Source: JBBRNH01 sp038230415 (GTDB taxonomy: Bacteria > Bacteroidota > Bacteroidia > Cytophagales > Spirosomataceae). From it: DNA of 64,000 nt. The position numbers and the translations under genes were made by a program. A model generated the notes under the pieces. That model had not been told where the DNA came from. It did not search any database and saw only the letters and a list, made by a program, of their open reading frames with translations. The DNA lies in assembly GCA_038230415.1 (NCBI GenBank), contig JBBRNH010000004.1:58003-122002 (forward strand). Reading direction: 5' to 3'. Positions 26,420 to 34,336 of the stretch are shown here, piece by piece. Position 1 is the first letter of the stretch; every line of letters begins with the position of its first letter.

Positions 26420-28408
26420 TTATTCCTTAATTGGTGGAGTAAATCTTTTTGCCTGCATTGAAACAACAAACCTATGGGACCGGGTAAGCATACGCATATA
26501 ACCGGGTGTCTTTGCCTGAAGGATATCATTTTTGATACTCTCATACGCAATGTTAACTTTCGCAAGTTTGTTGGTATCATCTTGTGAAGCTAAATGAGCA
26601 ATGAAAAAATTCTCCGTTTGTGCAAGCAAATCAGAATTCACTGTTGAAGGTGATTGTGTTGAGTAAACCATTCCGATATGGTACTTCGCACCCTCTTTTG
26701 CGAACCGTCTGTAAATTCTTGTTTCGTCAGTATTGTCGTTGTACCCAAAAAGGTTGTGCGCTTCTTCAAAGTAGAGTTGCACAAAGTGATTCTTTAGGTT
26801 ATCTTCTGTGAACTTGGTAGTTTGGTGCCTGAATACAGCAGTAGAGAGTTGACGAGAAAAATAGAGCATTACTTCCTCATTGGCATTTCCCAAATCTAGA
26901 ATGACTGTCATGCCTTCATCAAGTAATCTCAAAATTTCAGTTACAAAATTTCCGGCGTTTGAATCGTGATAAAGACGATATGGCTGAATTAAAGGCGGGC
27001 CTGTTCCTGTTTTTGGCTCAAGGAAGTTAAGAATTGCTAATTCGTCTGCATCAAATGGATTGTTGTTTCCACTTGTTGCAGGATTTGTATTATTGGCTCT
27101 CTGAAAACGAACTATTGTTTCTAATTCCGCAACAAGTTCTTGAAGAGTTGAAGGATGAGCAGGTGGAGCATTATTGTATATCCCATTTCTGAATGCTTGG
27201 TTAAAGTGAGGTGAAAAGCCGCTGGGTGCATTCGGAGAATTACGAAGTAACTTTGACAATTCAGTTTCATTTGCTGTGTATCCTGCTTTCTTCAAAACAG
27301 CCCAAAAGAATTGAATTCTTCTAATGGCGTGATTTTTTTCGCTGCCTGCTGCGTTTGCATTTGCAGACTCAATTGTCGGAACCTCAACGCTACTAAATGT
27401 ATCAACATATCCAATATTTCTACCCGCATCAATTAAAAGTCCTCTAAGTATTGATATTGAACTTTCGGGTGTTGTGTAGAAATTAAGCTTGAGTGGTTTT
27501 GATTCCGTACTTTTCTTTTTCGTTACAGCATAGATTTCACATCTATCTGGAAAAGCTGAAGCGATTGACTTACTGTCATCTTGTTGATTATCATTGGCGT
27601 ATTCACCATTGATATCGAATATTAATTGCCCAACATTCTTACTAATTTTTGTAGTCTCAATTAAACTTTGCACAATTAGTTTTACGACATTACTTTTTCC
27701 TAACCTTGTTTTTCCAAACATAGCAGTTCTTGTTCCCATGAAATCTGTGGTTGAAAGAAATATCGGAACTTTTGGAAGCTTTTTATTTGGTAATGGTAAT
27801 CTACATTCTGTGAATCGTAACGCGCCGATTTCAAACCTGTTTTCAATTGGAACGGTCGCATTATTAACTAAGAAAAGTAAATCATCATCAGGAGAAAATA
27901 CTTTGTATTTATGAGCACTCACATAATTATTCAAGTCGCCTGAAAATTCTATGGTGTCTGCAAGTGTTTGATGAGGATAAAACATCCCTAGCACTTGCGT
28001 TTTCAGTGCTCCCCACTGTAACTCGCTTTGGGTAAAAATGTCTAACTCAGGCATTGATTTCTTTTGAAGTTCAAAATAAGTTTGCTGAACTTCTTTTGTA
28101 AGTGGAGTAGGTGCAGAATCTAAGACACGAAGTAAAGTAAAATGGGGTGGTATGCTTGTTCCGCTTTGCTCGAACGAATCAGGAACCATTATCAGCAATG
28201 AATTTCTTGGAATACCTCCAACATTAATTTTGAATGGGTCACAAGTAATTATTGTGGTTTCATTGTAGCCGATGTCTAAAACGTAACCAACAAATCTGCT
28301 TTCGTTGTACCGTTTTGATATTTCGATCCCTTCTTCATTTTTCAAAAAATCAGATAAAACACGCAGTGGGTGATTCTGATTTGCGGCATCGTCTAAGAAT
28401 TTTTTCAT
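26420..28408 (-). CDS. HerA-like DNA translocase ATPase
   Basis: The 662-residue FtsK/HerA-superfamily ATPase has an N-terminal beta-rich (HAS-barrel-like) region. Walker A is AMFGKTRLGKSNVVKLI near residue 230, and QLIFDINGEYAND near residue 263 has the HerA-type DxxGE. Walker B is HFVQLYFEEAHNLFGYN near residue 545, followed by YSTQSPSTVNSDLLAQTENF. The ending AKTPGYMRMLTRSHRFVVSM is typical of HerA C-termini. It would form a hexameric ring that pumps DNA to the NurA nuclease. It lies between the Dam-like and NurA genes with gaps of 3 and 2 bp. Confidence 0.87.
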   Translation of the reverse strand: MKKFLDDAANQNHPLRVLSDFLKNEEGIEISKRYNESRFVGYVLDIGYNETTIITCDPFKINVGGIPRNSLLIMVPDSFEQSGTSIPPHFTLLRVLDSAPTPLTKEVQQTYFELQKKSMPELDIFTQSELQWGALKTQVLGMFYPHQTLADTIEFSGDLNNYVSAHKYKVFSPDDDLLFLVNNATVPIENRFEIGALRFTECRLPLPNKKLPKVPIFLSTTDFMGTRTAMFGKTRLGKSNVVKLIVQSLIETTKISKNVGQLIFDINGEYANDNQQDDSKSIASAFPDRCEIYAVTKKKSTESKPLKLNFYTTPESSISILRGLLIDAGRNIGYVDTFSSVEVPTIESANANAAGSEKNHAIRRIQFFWAVLKKAGYTANETELSKLLRNSPNAPSGFSPHFNQAFRNGIYNNAPPAHPSTLQELVAELETIVRFQRANNTNPATSGNNNPFDADELAILNFLEPKTGTGPPLIQPYRLYHDSNAGNFVTEILRLLDEGMTVILDLGNANEEVMLYFSRQLSTAVFRHQTTKFTEDNLKNHFVQLYFEEAHNLFGYNDNTDETRIYRRFAKEGAKYHIGMVYSTQSPSTVNSDLLAQTENFFIAHLASQDDTNKLAKVNIAYESIKNDILQAKTPGYMRMLTRSHRFVVSMQAKRFTPPIKE

Positions 28409-28411
28409 TAG

Positions 28412-29212
28412 TTAATAATTTGTAATTAATACTTCGTTTGATTTTTTTGTTTGAATTCCGGGCCTGTCGCTTGTTCCAAAGGGGATTCTCTTAATAGTGA
28501 AATTTTTGTATAGTTTCAGGATGTCCTCATGTGAGGAGTTTGTCATTGCCCAACGAATGCATTTTGACTTAGGCAAACTCTTTAAAGTTTCTGCTAAACG
28601 AATTTGCTCGTCAAAAAGAAATTTACCGTTGCAATAATGCAACTCATGCAAATCTTTTTCTCCAGGCTTATACGGCGGGTCAAGAAAAATGAAATCATTT
28701 TTTGAAGCACTCAAAATCACCTCCTCAAAATCTTTGCTAAGAATTTCCGCTCTTCGGAAAATCTTAGCAAGATCAATAATACTTTCGTGTGTAATTACCC
28801 AACGTCTTTCCTCTCCTCCGTAACCAACATTAAAATTTCCATTACTATTATGTCGCCACATTCCCTTAAAGCAAGTTCTATTTAGATAGAGCGTTCTGGC
28901 CGCCCTGAAGTAAAGCAATCTTCCTTTTATATTTTCGTCTCGTATTTTGTAGTAAGAAGATTTGCCCGAAGGGAATGATTCAAATGTTTCCCAAACTTTG
29001 TGTGGGTAAAGTTTAATTCCCTTATAAAGAGTAATGAGTTCTAAATTCAAATCTGAAATTAAAGCGTTGCCAGGGTTCATATGAAAGAAAACTGATCCTC
29101 CGCCAACAAATGGCTCAATATACTTCCCCTTAATTTCTTTCTTATTTGGCAAATAATTTATCAAATAAGAAAGAAGTTTAGATTTTCCTCCTGGATATCT
29201 TAAAAATTTCAT
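28412..29212 (-). CDS. D12-class (Dam-like) DNA adenine N6-methyltransferase
   Basis: The ATG at 29212 gives 266 residues starting MKFLRYPGGKSKLLSYLI, the AdoMet motif of D12 enzymes. An ATG 10 codons upstream is possible. Other motifs are YIEPFVGGGSVFFHM near residue 35, ALISDLNLELITLY, and the catalytic DPPY in NDFIFLDPPYKPGEKDL near residue 180. It is the first gene of the operon with HerA and NurA. A methyltransferase beside a translocase-nuclease pair suggests self/non-self discrimination by DNA methylation. The target sequence cannot be read. The AT-rich codon use matches its two partners. Confidence 0.9.
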   Translation of the reverse strand: MKFLRYPGGKSKLLSYLINYLPNKKEIKGKYIEPFVGGGSVFFHMNPGNALISDLNLELITLYKGIKLYPHKVWETFESFPSGKSSYYKIRDENIKGRLLYFRAARTLYLNRTCFKGMWRHNSNGNFNVGYGGEERRWVITHESIIDLAKIFRRAEILSKDFEEVILSASKNDFIFLDPPYKPGEKDLHELHYCNGKFLFDEQIRLAETLKSLPKSKCIRWAMTNSSHEDILKLYKNFTIKRIPFGTSDRPGIQTKKSNEVLITNY

Positions 29213-29397
29213 TCGGTTTAATTGTAGTCGAATATGTATCAACTTTGATTACATCGTATTGAATCAAAATTGTAAGGCTATCACAGGCAATCGTTAACCT
29301 GTAAATTAACGTATTCTTTACCTATTCCCCTACAAGAATATAATGTTTATTCTACATTTGCAAGCACGGAGTAGATTATCTTCTATCTACTTGTCCA

Positions 29398-29616
29398 TCA
29401 AGCAGATACAGGGTCGTTGTGTAGGTCGATGAAATCTTTACGGTTTAATGTCAGCAGACAGCATTGCCGGGCCGTTGCCAATTGAAGCACTTCATTGTCG
29501 GGAACAGCCTGCCCCGCTAAATCTAAATCAAGCATTGTCAGCACATCGTGACCGTATTGGCGCAAGCGGTCAACTGTCGGAAACGGCATATTTTCGTCGG
29601 CAAAAAGCAGGGCCAT
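29398..29616 (-). pseudogene. DUF5615 PIN-like toxin, C-terminally truncated
   Basis: The 72-residue protein MALLFADENMPFPTVDRLRQ has the family's first acidic motif (FADEN) and the second region LLTLNRKDFIDLHN. Family members usually run to about 110-120 residues and continue past DF-x-x-LH into a strand and a last acidic residue. Here the frame ends at NDPVSA, and no family-like continuation is visible in any frame before 29340. The loss is at the edge of the AT-rich Dam/HerA/NurA island. It is paired with the DUF433 gene 2 bp upstream and is probably inactive. Confidence 0.65.
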
Positions 29617-29618
29617 GT

Positions 29619-29948
29619 TCAGGTTTCATTTTCAACGATATGCTGCTCAATCTCATTGGCGTGAGTTCGGGTATAGGCCCAGGCATTGGCAAGGTCTTCG
29701 GCCCGCAAGGATGGGTAAGCCCGTAGCAAATCGGCCTCCGACGTGCCCAACCGACGGCCTTGTTCCAGCAGCCAGACCGGAATACGGGTCCGCACAATAC
29801 AGGCAACTCCGCCCACAACCCCCGGCTTGCTTTCTATGCCGGGCGAGGTATTGCTTAAATCCTGGACTAACCATTGCAGTAACTGCGACTTTTCGGCACG
29901 GGTCATGCGGGTTAGCAACGCTTCTGATTCTTGAATTGCTGTGTTCAT
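29619..29948 (-). CDS. DUF433 antitoxin-like protein
   Basis: The 109-residue protein has a DUF433 core at about residues 45-100: KPGVVGGVACIVRTRIPVWL, then LGTSEADLLRAYPSLRAEDL and ANAWAYTRTHANEIE. DUF433 proteins are helix-turn-helix-like and pair with DUF5615 PIN-like toxins. The partner lies 2 bp downstream but is truncated. An N-terminal extension of about 40 residues (ESEALLTRMTRAEKSQLLQW) precedes the core. Confidence 0.8.
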   Translation of the reverse strand: MNTAIQESEALLTRMTRAEKSQLLQWLVQDLSNTSPGIESKPGVVGGVACIVRTRIPVWLLEQGRRLGTSEADLLRAYPSLRAEDLANAWAYTRTHANEIEQHIVENET

Positions 29949-30070
29949 GGTATGTAAAGATACCTAATCAAGGAACGTTGACCAACCTTAACCGGCTGAG
30001 AAAGAAGTGCCAACGCGCCCGCTTGCGAAAATTTGGTACTTTCACGGCCTAAACCCAACCGTTCAAAACA

Positions 30071-30424
30071 ATGGCGCAACACAACGACACCGGCAAACTT
30101 GGCGAAGACGAAGCCGTGACCTACCTGCAAGGCAAAGGATACCAGATTTTGGAACGCAACTACCGCCACCAACACGCCGAAATTGATTTGGTGACGCAAC
30201 AGGGCAAAACGCTCGTGTTTGTAGAGGTCAAGACCCGCAGTAACGTGAGTTTTGGCAACCCCGAAGAGTTTGTGAACTACACCAAAGCCAAATTAGTGAT
30301 GAAGGCTGCCGAGCACTACATCTTCGCCAAAGACTGGCAAAACGATATTCGGTTCGACATTGTGGCCGTGACCCTGGCCGGGGGCGAAACGCGGGTGAAC
30401 CACGTAGAGGATGCGTTTTATTAG
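30071..30424 (+). CDS. yraN: YraN family (UPF0102) endonuclease-like protein
   Basis: The 117-residue protein begins MAQHNDTGKLGEDEAVTYLQ and carries the UPF0102 signature YRHQHAEIDLVTQQ with the nuclease-like Asp, then LVFVEVKTRSN with the ExK. It ends IRFDIVAVTL. The fold is restriction-endonuclease-like (PD-(D/E)XK). The role is not well defined, though Holliday-junction-type functions are suggested for relatives. The stop codon TAG is the first part of a palindromic repeat. Confidence 0.92.
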   Translation: MAQHNDTGKLGEDEAVTYLQGKGYQILERNYRHQHAEIDLVTQQGKTLVFVEVKTRSNVSFGNPEEFVNYTKAKLVMKAAEHYIFAKDWQNDIRFDIVAVTLAGGETRVNHVEDAFY

Positions 30425-30449
30425 TAGAGACGCATAATTGCGTCTCTAC
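30424..30449. repeat. GTAGAGACGCA palindrome shared by two convergent stop codons
   Basis: Perfect 11-bp arms (GTAGAGACGCA / TGCGTCTCTAC) around a TAAT loop. The left end supplies the last base of the yraN stop, and the right end supplies the TAG stop of the minus-strand gene. It shares its stem with the repeats at 11007 and 11047. Confidence 0.93.
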
Positions 30450-30910
30450 GCCAATTCTAATTCGGCAAAATCGGGCAGCGTAATTTTCTCTAATATCTGC
30501 TCTTCCAGCATCTCGGCCCAAGCGTTCATGTACAGAACAACGTCGTTCCGGTTATTGTGTTTGAGATGCTGGCGAATGTCTGTTGGGAAACGCGAGAGCA
30601 CTTGCTTATCGGCCAGCCGTTCGAGGTTTTGCAGGTCTTCGATGGTCAGGCCCGCGCCGAGCATCTCACTGATAACCAGATCGATGGGCATAAAACTGGT
30701 GTCGCAGTAGCCTTCAACCTGCTCGCTCCAGTCGCCGTAGCCCTGCATGGCATAGCGGTGAATGTCGTCTTTGGTGAGTTTGGTGAGTTCCTGAGCAAGG
30801 TTGCCGCAGTTGCAGCCGCCCATGTTGCCCCACTGATAGTGCGCGCCGTTTTTCAGGCTCCGGGCGGTTCTGCGGAGGGCTTCGATGAGTTCGGGTGTTG
30901 GCCGTGCCAT
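30446..30910 (-). CDS. Conserved protein of unknown function
   Basis: The 154-residue protein begins MARPTPELIEALRRTARSLK and is mostly helical. It has a Cys cluster GNMGGCNCGNLAQELTKL near residue 33 and a further Cys in VEGYCDTSFMPIDLVI. The compact Cys pattern hints at metal binding but is not diagnostic. I do not recognise the family by function. It looks like a conserved Bacteroidota hypothetical. Its stop codon is formed by the palindromic repeat at 30424-30449. Confidence 0.65.
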   Translation of the reverse strand: MARPTPELIEALRRTARSLKNGAHYQWGNMGGCNCGNLAQELTKLTKDDIHRYAMQGYGDWSEQVEGYCDTSFMPIDLVISEMLGAGLTIEDLQNLERLADKQVLSRFPTDIRQHLKHNNRNDVVLYMNAWAEMLEEQILEKITLPDFAELELA

Positions 30911-31038
30911 AAGTAGTGAGTTTTATTGGGGCGTAACGGGTTGTGAGCCGGTTTTGTTCGGTCACGGGGTTCCGGCAAAACCCATAGCTTTGTGGTTTCG
31001 GTTCAGCCTGATTCGCTCACCTTATAACTTGTTTTCCC

Positions 31039-32532
31039 GTGAACTGTACGTGTAAGCGTCTGCTTTTTGTGTGGCTTATCCGCCCGTTCCTGTTCGGGCT
31101 GATTGGCGTTTCTACCGCCCTTGCCCAAACCCCCGCCGACCGGGTTTTTACTGCCGAACAACTCCGCAGCGATTTTCAGTTGATGCGTCGCGCCCTCGAA
31201 GAAGCCCATCCGGGACTGTATCGGTATCAGACAAAAGATAGTGCAAACCGGGCTTTCGATGCTATTGCAGCCAAGCTGAACCGAGACATGACCGAATCAG
31301 AATTTCGGCAGGTTATTCATCCCGCCGTCACCCGGATCGGTTGCGGCCATACAAGTTTGGAGTATTCAAAAGCGTTTGCAAAATGGCGTAAAAAGCACTT
31401 AGCCAAACCTTTACCAATCACCACGTTTTTGGCTGCCGATAACCGGCTGTTCATTACAATCAACAACAGTACGAGTGCCATAGCCGCGCCGGGCAGCGAG
31501 ATATTGCAGCTAAACGGCCAGCCGATTCGGGGTATTCAAGAGCAGATTTACAGTCATGTGTCGTCTGACGGTTATAACGAAACATTCAAACGGTTGGTCG
31601 CCAATTTGCGTTTCGATAAGTATTTCCGGTACGTGACCGGCTACGAGGGCGATTCACTGACCGTAACACTGCGCGATTCGTCGGGCGTTGTTCAGGATGC
31701 GCTGCTGCGGCTCAAACTCGTGAAGAAACCTAAGAAAGACACCACAGCCACGCCGAAGCCCGGCGAAAAACTGACCAAAACACCAAAGCCAAAGAAACGG
31801 ACACTGACGTTTTCGGAGCGCGATTCGTCGGTAGCGGTGCTGACGTTGAATACGTTTTCGGGTGGAGGGCAGCGTGGATTTTTCCGGCGCAGTTTCCGGG
31901 CGTTGGCCGGGCAACCCCGCATCAAAACCCTTGTGCTTGACCTGAGAACCAACGGCGGTGGTTCGTCGGATGCCTGTGTCCGGCTGCTCCGGTATCTGAT
32001 TGCTCACCCGTTTCAGCCTTACGCCGAGGGCGATGCTCCGTTGCGGAACGTATCGTTTAACAAATACCTGAACCAACGATTTGACCGATTTGTCGGGCGG
32101 CTCGTCGCCAACGTTAAAACACCGCAGGGGACCTACCGGCGACGGGGCGTAGGGAAGATGTATCAGCCGATGGCAGGTACCGGGTTTCGCGGGAAAATTT
32201 CTGTTTTGACGAGTGGCAATACTTTCTCGGCGGGCGCAATCACGGCTTCACTTCTGCAACTCAATGAACGGGAGCGCACTACGTTTATTGGCCGCGAGAC
32301 GGGTGGTGGTCGCTACGGGTGCAGCGCGTTCGTGACTCCCTTTCTGCGCCTGCCCGAAACGGGCGTAAGGCTCCGGTTTCCCCTGTATAAAATATCATTG
32401 CCCGTTGCCGGTCCCGACGAAGGCCGGGGCGTGATGCCCGATTTTCCGGTGGATTATACCATTCAGCAGGTATTGAAGAAGACTGATCTGGATATGGATA
32501 AGGCGTTGGAACTGGCAAAATCAACGCACTAA
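31039..32532 (+). CDS. Secreted S41-family (C-terminal-processing-like) peptidase
   Basis: The GTG at 31039 gives 497 residues with a signal peptide (FVWLIRPFLFGLIGVSTALAQ). An N-terminal helical domain and a PDZ-like part (SEILQLNGQPIRGIQEQIYS) precede the S41 core. That core holds LVLDLRTNGGGSSDACVRLL near residue 295 and the catalytic Ser in ISVLTSGNTFSAGAI near residue 390. A Lys/Pro/Thr-rich linker at about residues 232-253 (KKPKKDTTATPKPGEKL) interrupts the PDZ-to-core transition. It is likely periplasmic or lipid-facing. The 3' end overlaps the leuA 3' end by 12 bp on the other strand. Confidence 0.85.
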   Translation: MNCTCKRLLFVWLIRPFLFGLIGVSTALAQTPADRVFTAEQLRSDFQLMRRALEEAHPGLYRYQTKDSANRAFDAIAAKLNRDMTESEFRQVIHPAVTRIGCGHTSLEYSKAFAKWRKKHLAKPLPITTFLAADNRLFITINNSTSAIAAPGSEILQLNGQPIRGIQEQIYSHVSSDGYNETFKRLVANLRFDKYFRYVTGYEGDSLTVTLRDSSGVVQDALLRLKLVKKPKKDTTATPKPGEKLTKTPKPKKRTLTFSERDSSVAVLTLNTFSGGGQRGFFRRSFRALAGQPRIKTLVLDLRTNGGGSSDACVRLLRYLIAHPFQPYAEGDAPLRNVSFNKYLNQRFDRFVGRLVANVKTPQGTYRRRGVGKMYQPMAGTGFRGKISVLTSGNTFSAGAITASLLQLNERERTTFIGRETGGGRYGCSAFVTPFLRLPETGVRLRFPLYKISLPVAGPDEGRGVMPDFPVDYTIQQVLKKTDLDMDKALELAKSTH

Positions 32533-33660
32533 TTCCATTAAATCTTTGTCGTTCACCTCTTTACGGATGTCGGCCATATCAAGAAATCGGGTGTAGATGT
32601 CGTCAAGCGTGGGTTTGTCGTAGCGGTAACCGAGCAGGTCGAGCCGGTGTTTGAGCGCGTGCCGCCCGGAGCGGGCTGTCAGAACAATCATGGATTTGTC
32701 AACACCGACATCGTGCGGATTCATGATTTCGTAGTTCTCGGAGTGCTTCAAAAACCCATCCTGATGAATGCCCGACGAGTGGGCGAAGGCATTGCGGCCT
32801 ACGATGGCTTTGTTGGCCTGCACCGGCATCCGCATCAACCCCGATACCAATTGGCTCACCGGAAACAGCCGCGTGGCATCAATGCCGGTCTCGAAACCGA
32901 GTTCTTTATGCACTTTCAGGGCCATCACCACTTCTTCGAGCGAGGTGTTACCCGCCCGTTCGCCGATGCCGTTCATGGTCACTTCTACCTGCCGCGCCCC
33001 GTTCATAATCCCGGCTAAGGTGTTGGCCGTTGCCAGGCCGAGATCATTATGGCAGTGAATCGAGATCGTGGCCTTGTCAATATTCGGAACGCAGTTGTAT
33101 AAATATTTTATCTTTTCGCCGTATTCACCAGGCAGGCAGTAGCCGGTGGTATCGGGAATATTTACTACTGTTGCCCCCGCAGCAATCACGGCTTCGGTCA
33201 GGCGGCAGAGAAATTCGAGGTTGGCCCGGCCCGCGTCTTCGGCATAAAATTCCACGTCGTCCACATACGTCCGGGCGTATTTCACGGCATCAACGGCCTG
33301 TTCCAGAATAGCCTCGCGGCTGCTGTTGAACTTGTTACGGATGTGAATATCCGATGAGCCAATGCCGGTATGAATCCGGCCCCGTTTGGCGTGTTTGAGC
33401 GACTGACCAGCCGCGTCAATATCGCCCCGAACGGCCCGGCTCAGGGCGCAAACGGTGGGGTTGGTTACGGCCTTGCAAATTGCCTCGACTGACCGGAAAT
33501 CGCCGGGGCTGGATATGGGGAACCCGGCCTCGATAATGTCCACGCCCATCCGTTCGAGTTCGAGGGCAATGATTACTTTTTCTTCGGTAGTGAGTTGACT
33601 GCCCGGCACCTGCTCACCGTCGCGCAGGGTGGTGTCGAATATATAAATGCGTTGGCTCAT
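32521..33660 (-). CDS. leuA: 2-isopropylmalate synthase, short form
   Basis: The 379-residue HMGL-like TIM-barrel enzyme starts with IYIFDTTLRDGEQVPGSQLT, the metal and substrate motif. It contains ISIHCHNDLGLATANTLAGI (HxH metal ligands) and VEVTMNGIGERAGNTSLEEV. It condenses acetyl-CoA with 2-oxoisovalerate, the first committed step of leucine synthesis. The C-terminal leucine-binding regulatory domain of long LeuA proteins is absent, so feedback inhibition would differ. It is the last gene of the branched-chain cluster. The DUF5615 remnant ends about 50 bp upstream. Confidence 0.93.
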   Translation of the reverse strand: MSQRIYIFDTTLRDGEQVPGSQLTTEEKVIIALELERMGVDIIEAGFPISSPGDFRSVEAICKAVTNPTVCALSRAVRGDIDAAGQSLKHAKRGRIHTGIGSSDIHIRNKFNSSREAILEQAVDAVKYARTYVDDVEFYAEDAGRANLEFLCRLTEAVIAAGATVVNIPDTTGYCLPGEYGEKIKYLYNCVPNIDKATISIHCHNDLGLATANTLAGIMNGARQVEVTMNGIGERAGNTSLEEVVMALKVHKELGFETGIDATRLFPVSQLVSGLMRMPVQANKAIVGRNAFAHSSGIHQDGFLKHSENYEIMNPHDVGVDKSMIVLTARSGRHALKHRLDLLGYRYDKPTLDDIYTRFLDMADIRKEVNDKDLMELVR

Positions 33661-33711
33661 TGCGGAATCTAATTTACTGGTTTTGACCGTTTTGCGAGGG
33701 TTCCAGTCGTG

Positions 33712-34065
33712 TTATTTAGGTCTTATACGAACAGAATCTTCGGTAACTGTAAAAAACGTATCGTGGTTTATGATGATGTTTTCAGCAGCCAACAGACGAC
33801 GAAGAACCGCTATTTTATTTCGGGAGGTCTCATCACTTAGCTACAGGTAAATTACCCCTTCATGGGGCAAGCGGTTCTTAAAGATTAATTCGCCAAAATC
33901 GCGGTCGTTGGTGATTACAATTCGCCGTTCAGCAACTGCTTTCGCCAACACGTCAGTATCTTTCCAACCGGGTGAACTCAACGAGACTGCATAAACATCA
34001 TGCCCCTGCTCAACAAGCCAAACAGCCACAGCAGGGCCTGTACATTCGTCAACCACAAACCGCAT
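33712..34065 (-). pseudogene. DUF5615 PIN-like toxin with an in-frame TAG
   Basis: From the ATG at 34065 the frame reads MRFVVDECTGPAVAVWLVEQ, VITNDRDFGELIFKN, HEGVIYL and then TAG at 33841-33843, after 74 residues. The same frame continues as LSDETSRNKIAVLRRLL, then IIINHDTFFTVTEDSVRIRP and TAA at 33712-33714. That is the expected DUF5615 C-terminus, and the full length of 117 codons is normal for the family. One sense codon (probably Arg, Lys or similar) has become amber. It is paired with the DUF433 gene just upstream. It is an inactive toxin unless the TAG is read through. Confidence 0.85.
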
Positions 34066-34310
34066 CAGGTTGCCTGCGCTAAGGGTACGAACGAATTATC
34101 AGCCAGAACCCGGTTTGCAAATAAGATACAAGCCTGAATATCCTCATGAGTAAGATACGAATACTCGCCCAGTATTGACTCCGGGCTTTCTCCGTGTCCC
34201 ATCAGATTCAAAATAAACTGAACTGACAGTCGTGTTCCCCGGACGACTGGTTTGCCTGCGAGTATTTCCGGGTTCAGTTCAATTCGCTCCAATAGCTGTT
34301 TATCCTGCAT
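34065..34310 (-). CDS. DUF433 antitoxin-like protein
   Basis: The 81-residue protein has the complete DUF433 pattern: IELNPEILAGKPVVRGTRLS, then VQFILNLMGHGESPESILGE and SYLTHEDIQACILFANRVLA. It is the expected antitoxin for the DUF5615 gene, whose ATG overlaps this gene's stop by one base. It sits between leuB (26 bp upstream) and leuA in the same orientation, so it should be carried on the branched-chain transcript. Confidence 0.85.
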   Translation of the reverse strand: MQDKQLLERIELNPEILAGKPVVRGTRLSVQFILNLMGHGESPESILGEYSYLTHEDIQACILFANRVLADNSFVPLAQAT

Positions 34311-34336
34311 GATACAAAAACGATGTACTTCTAAAA

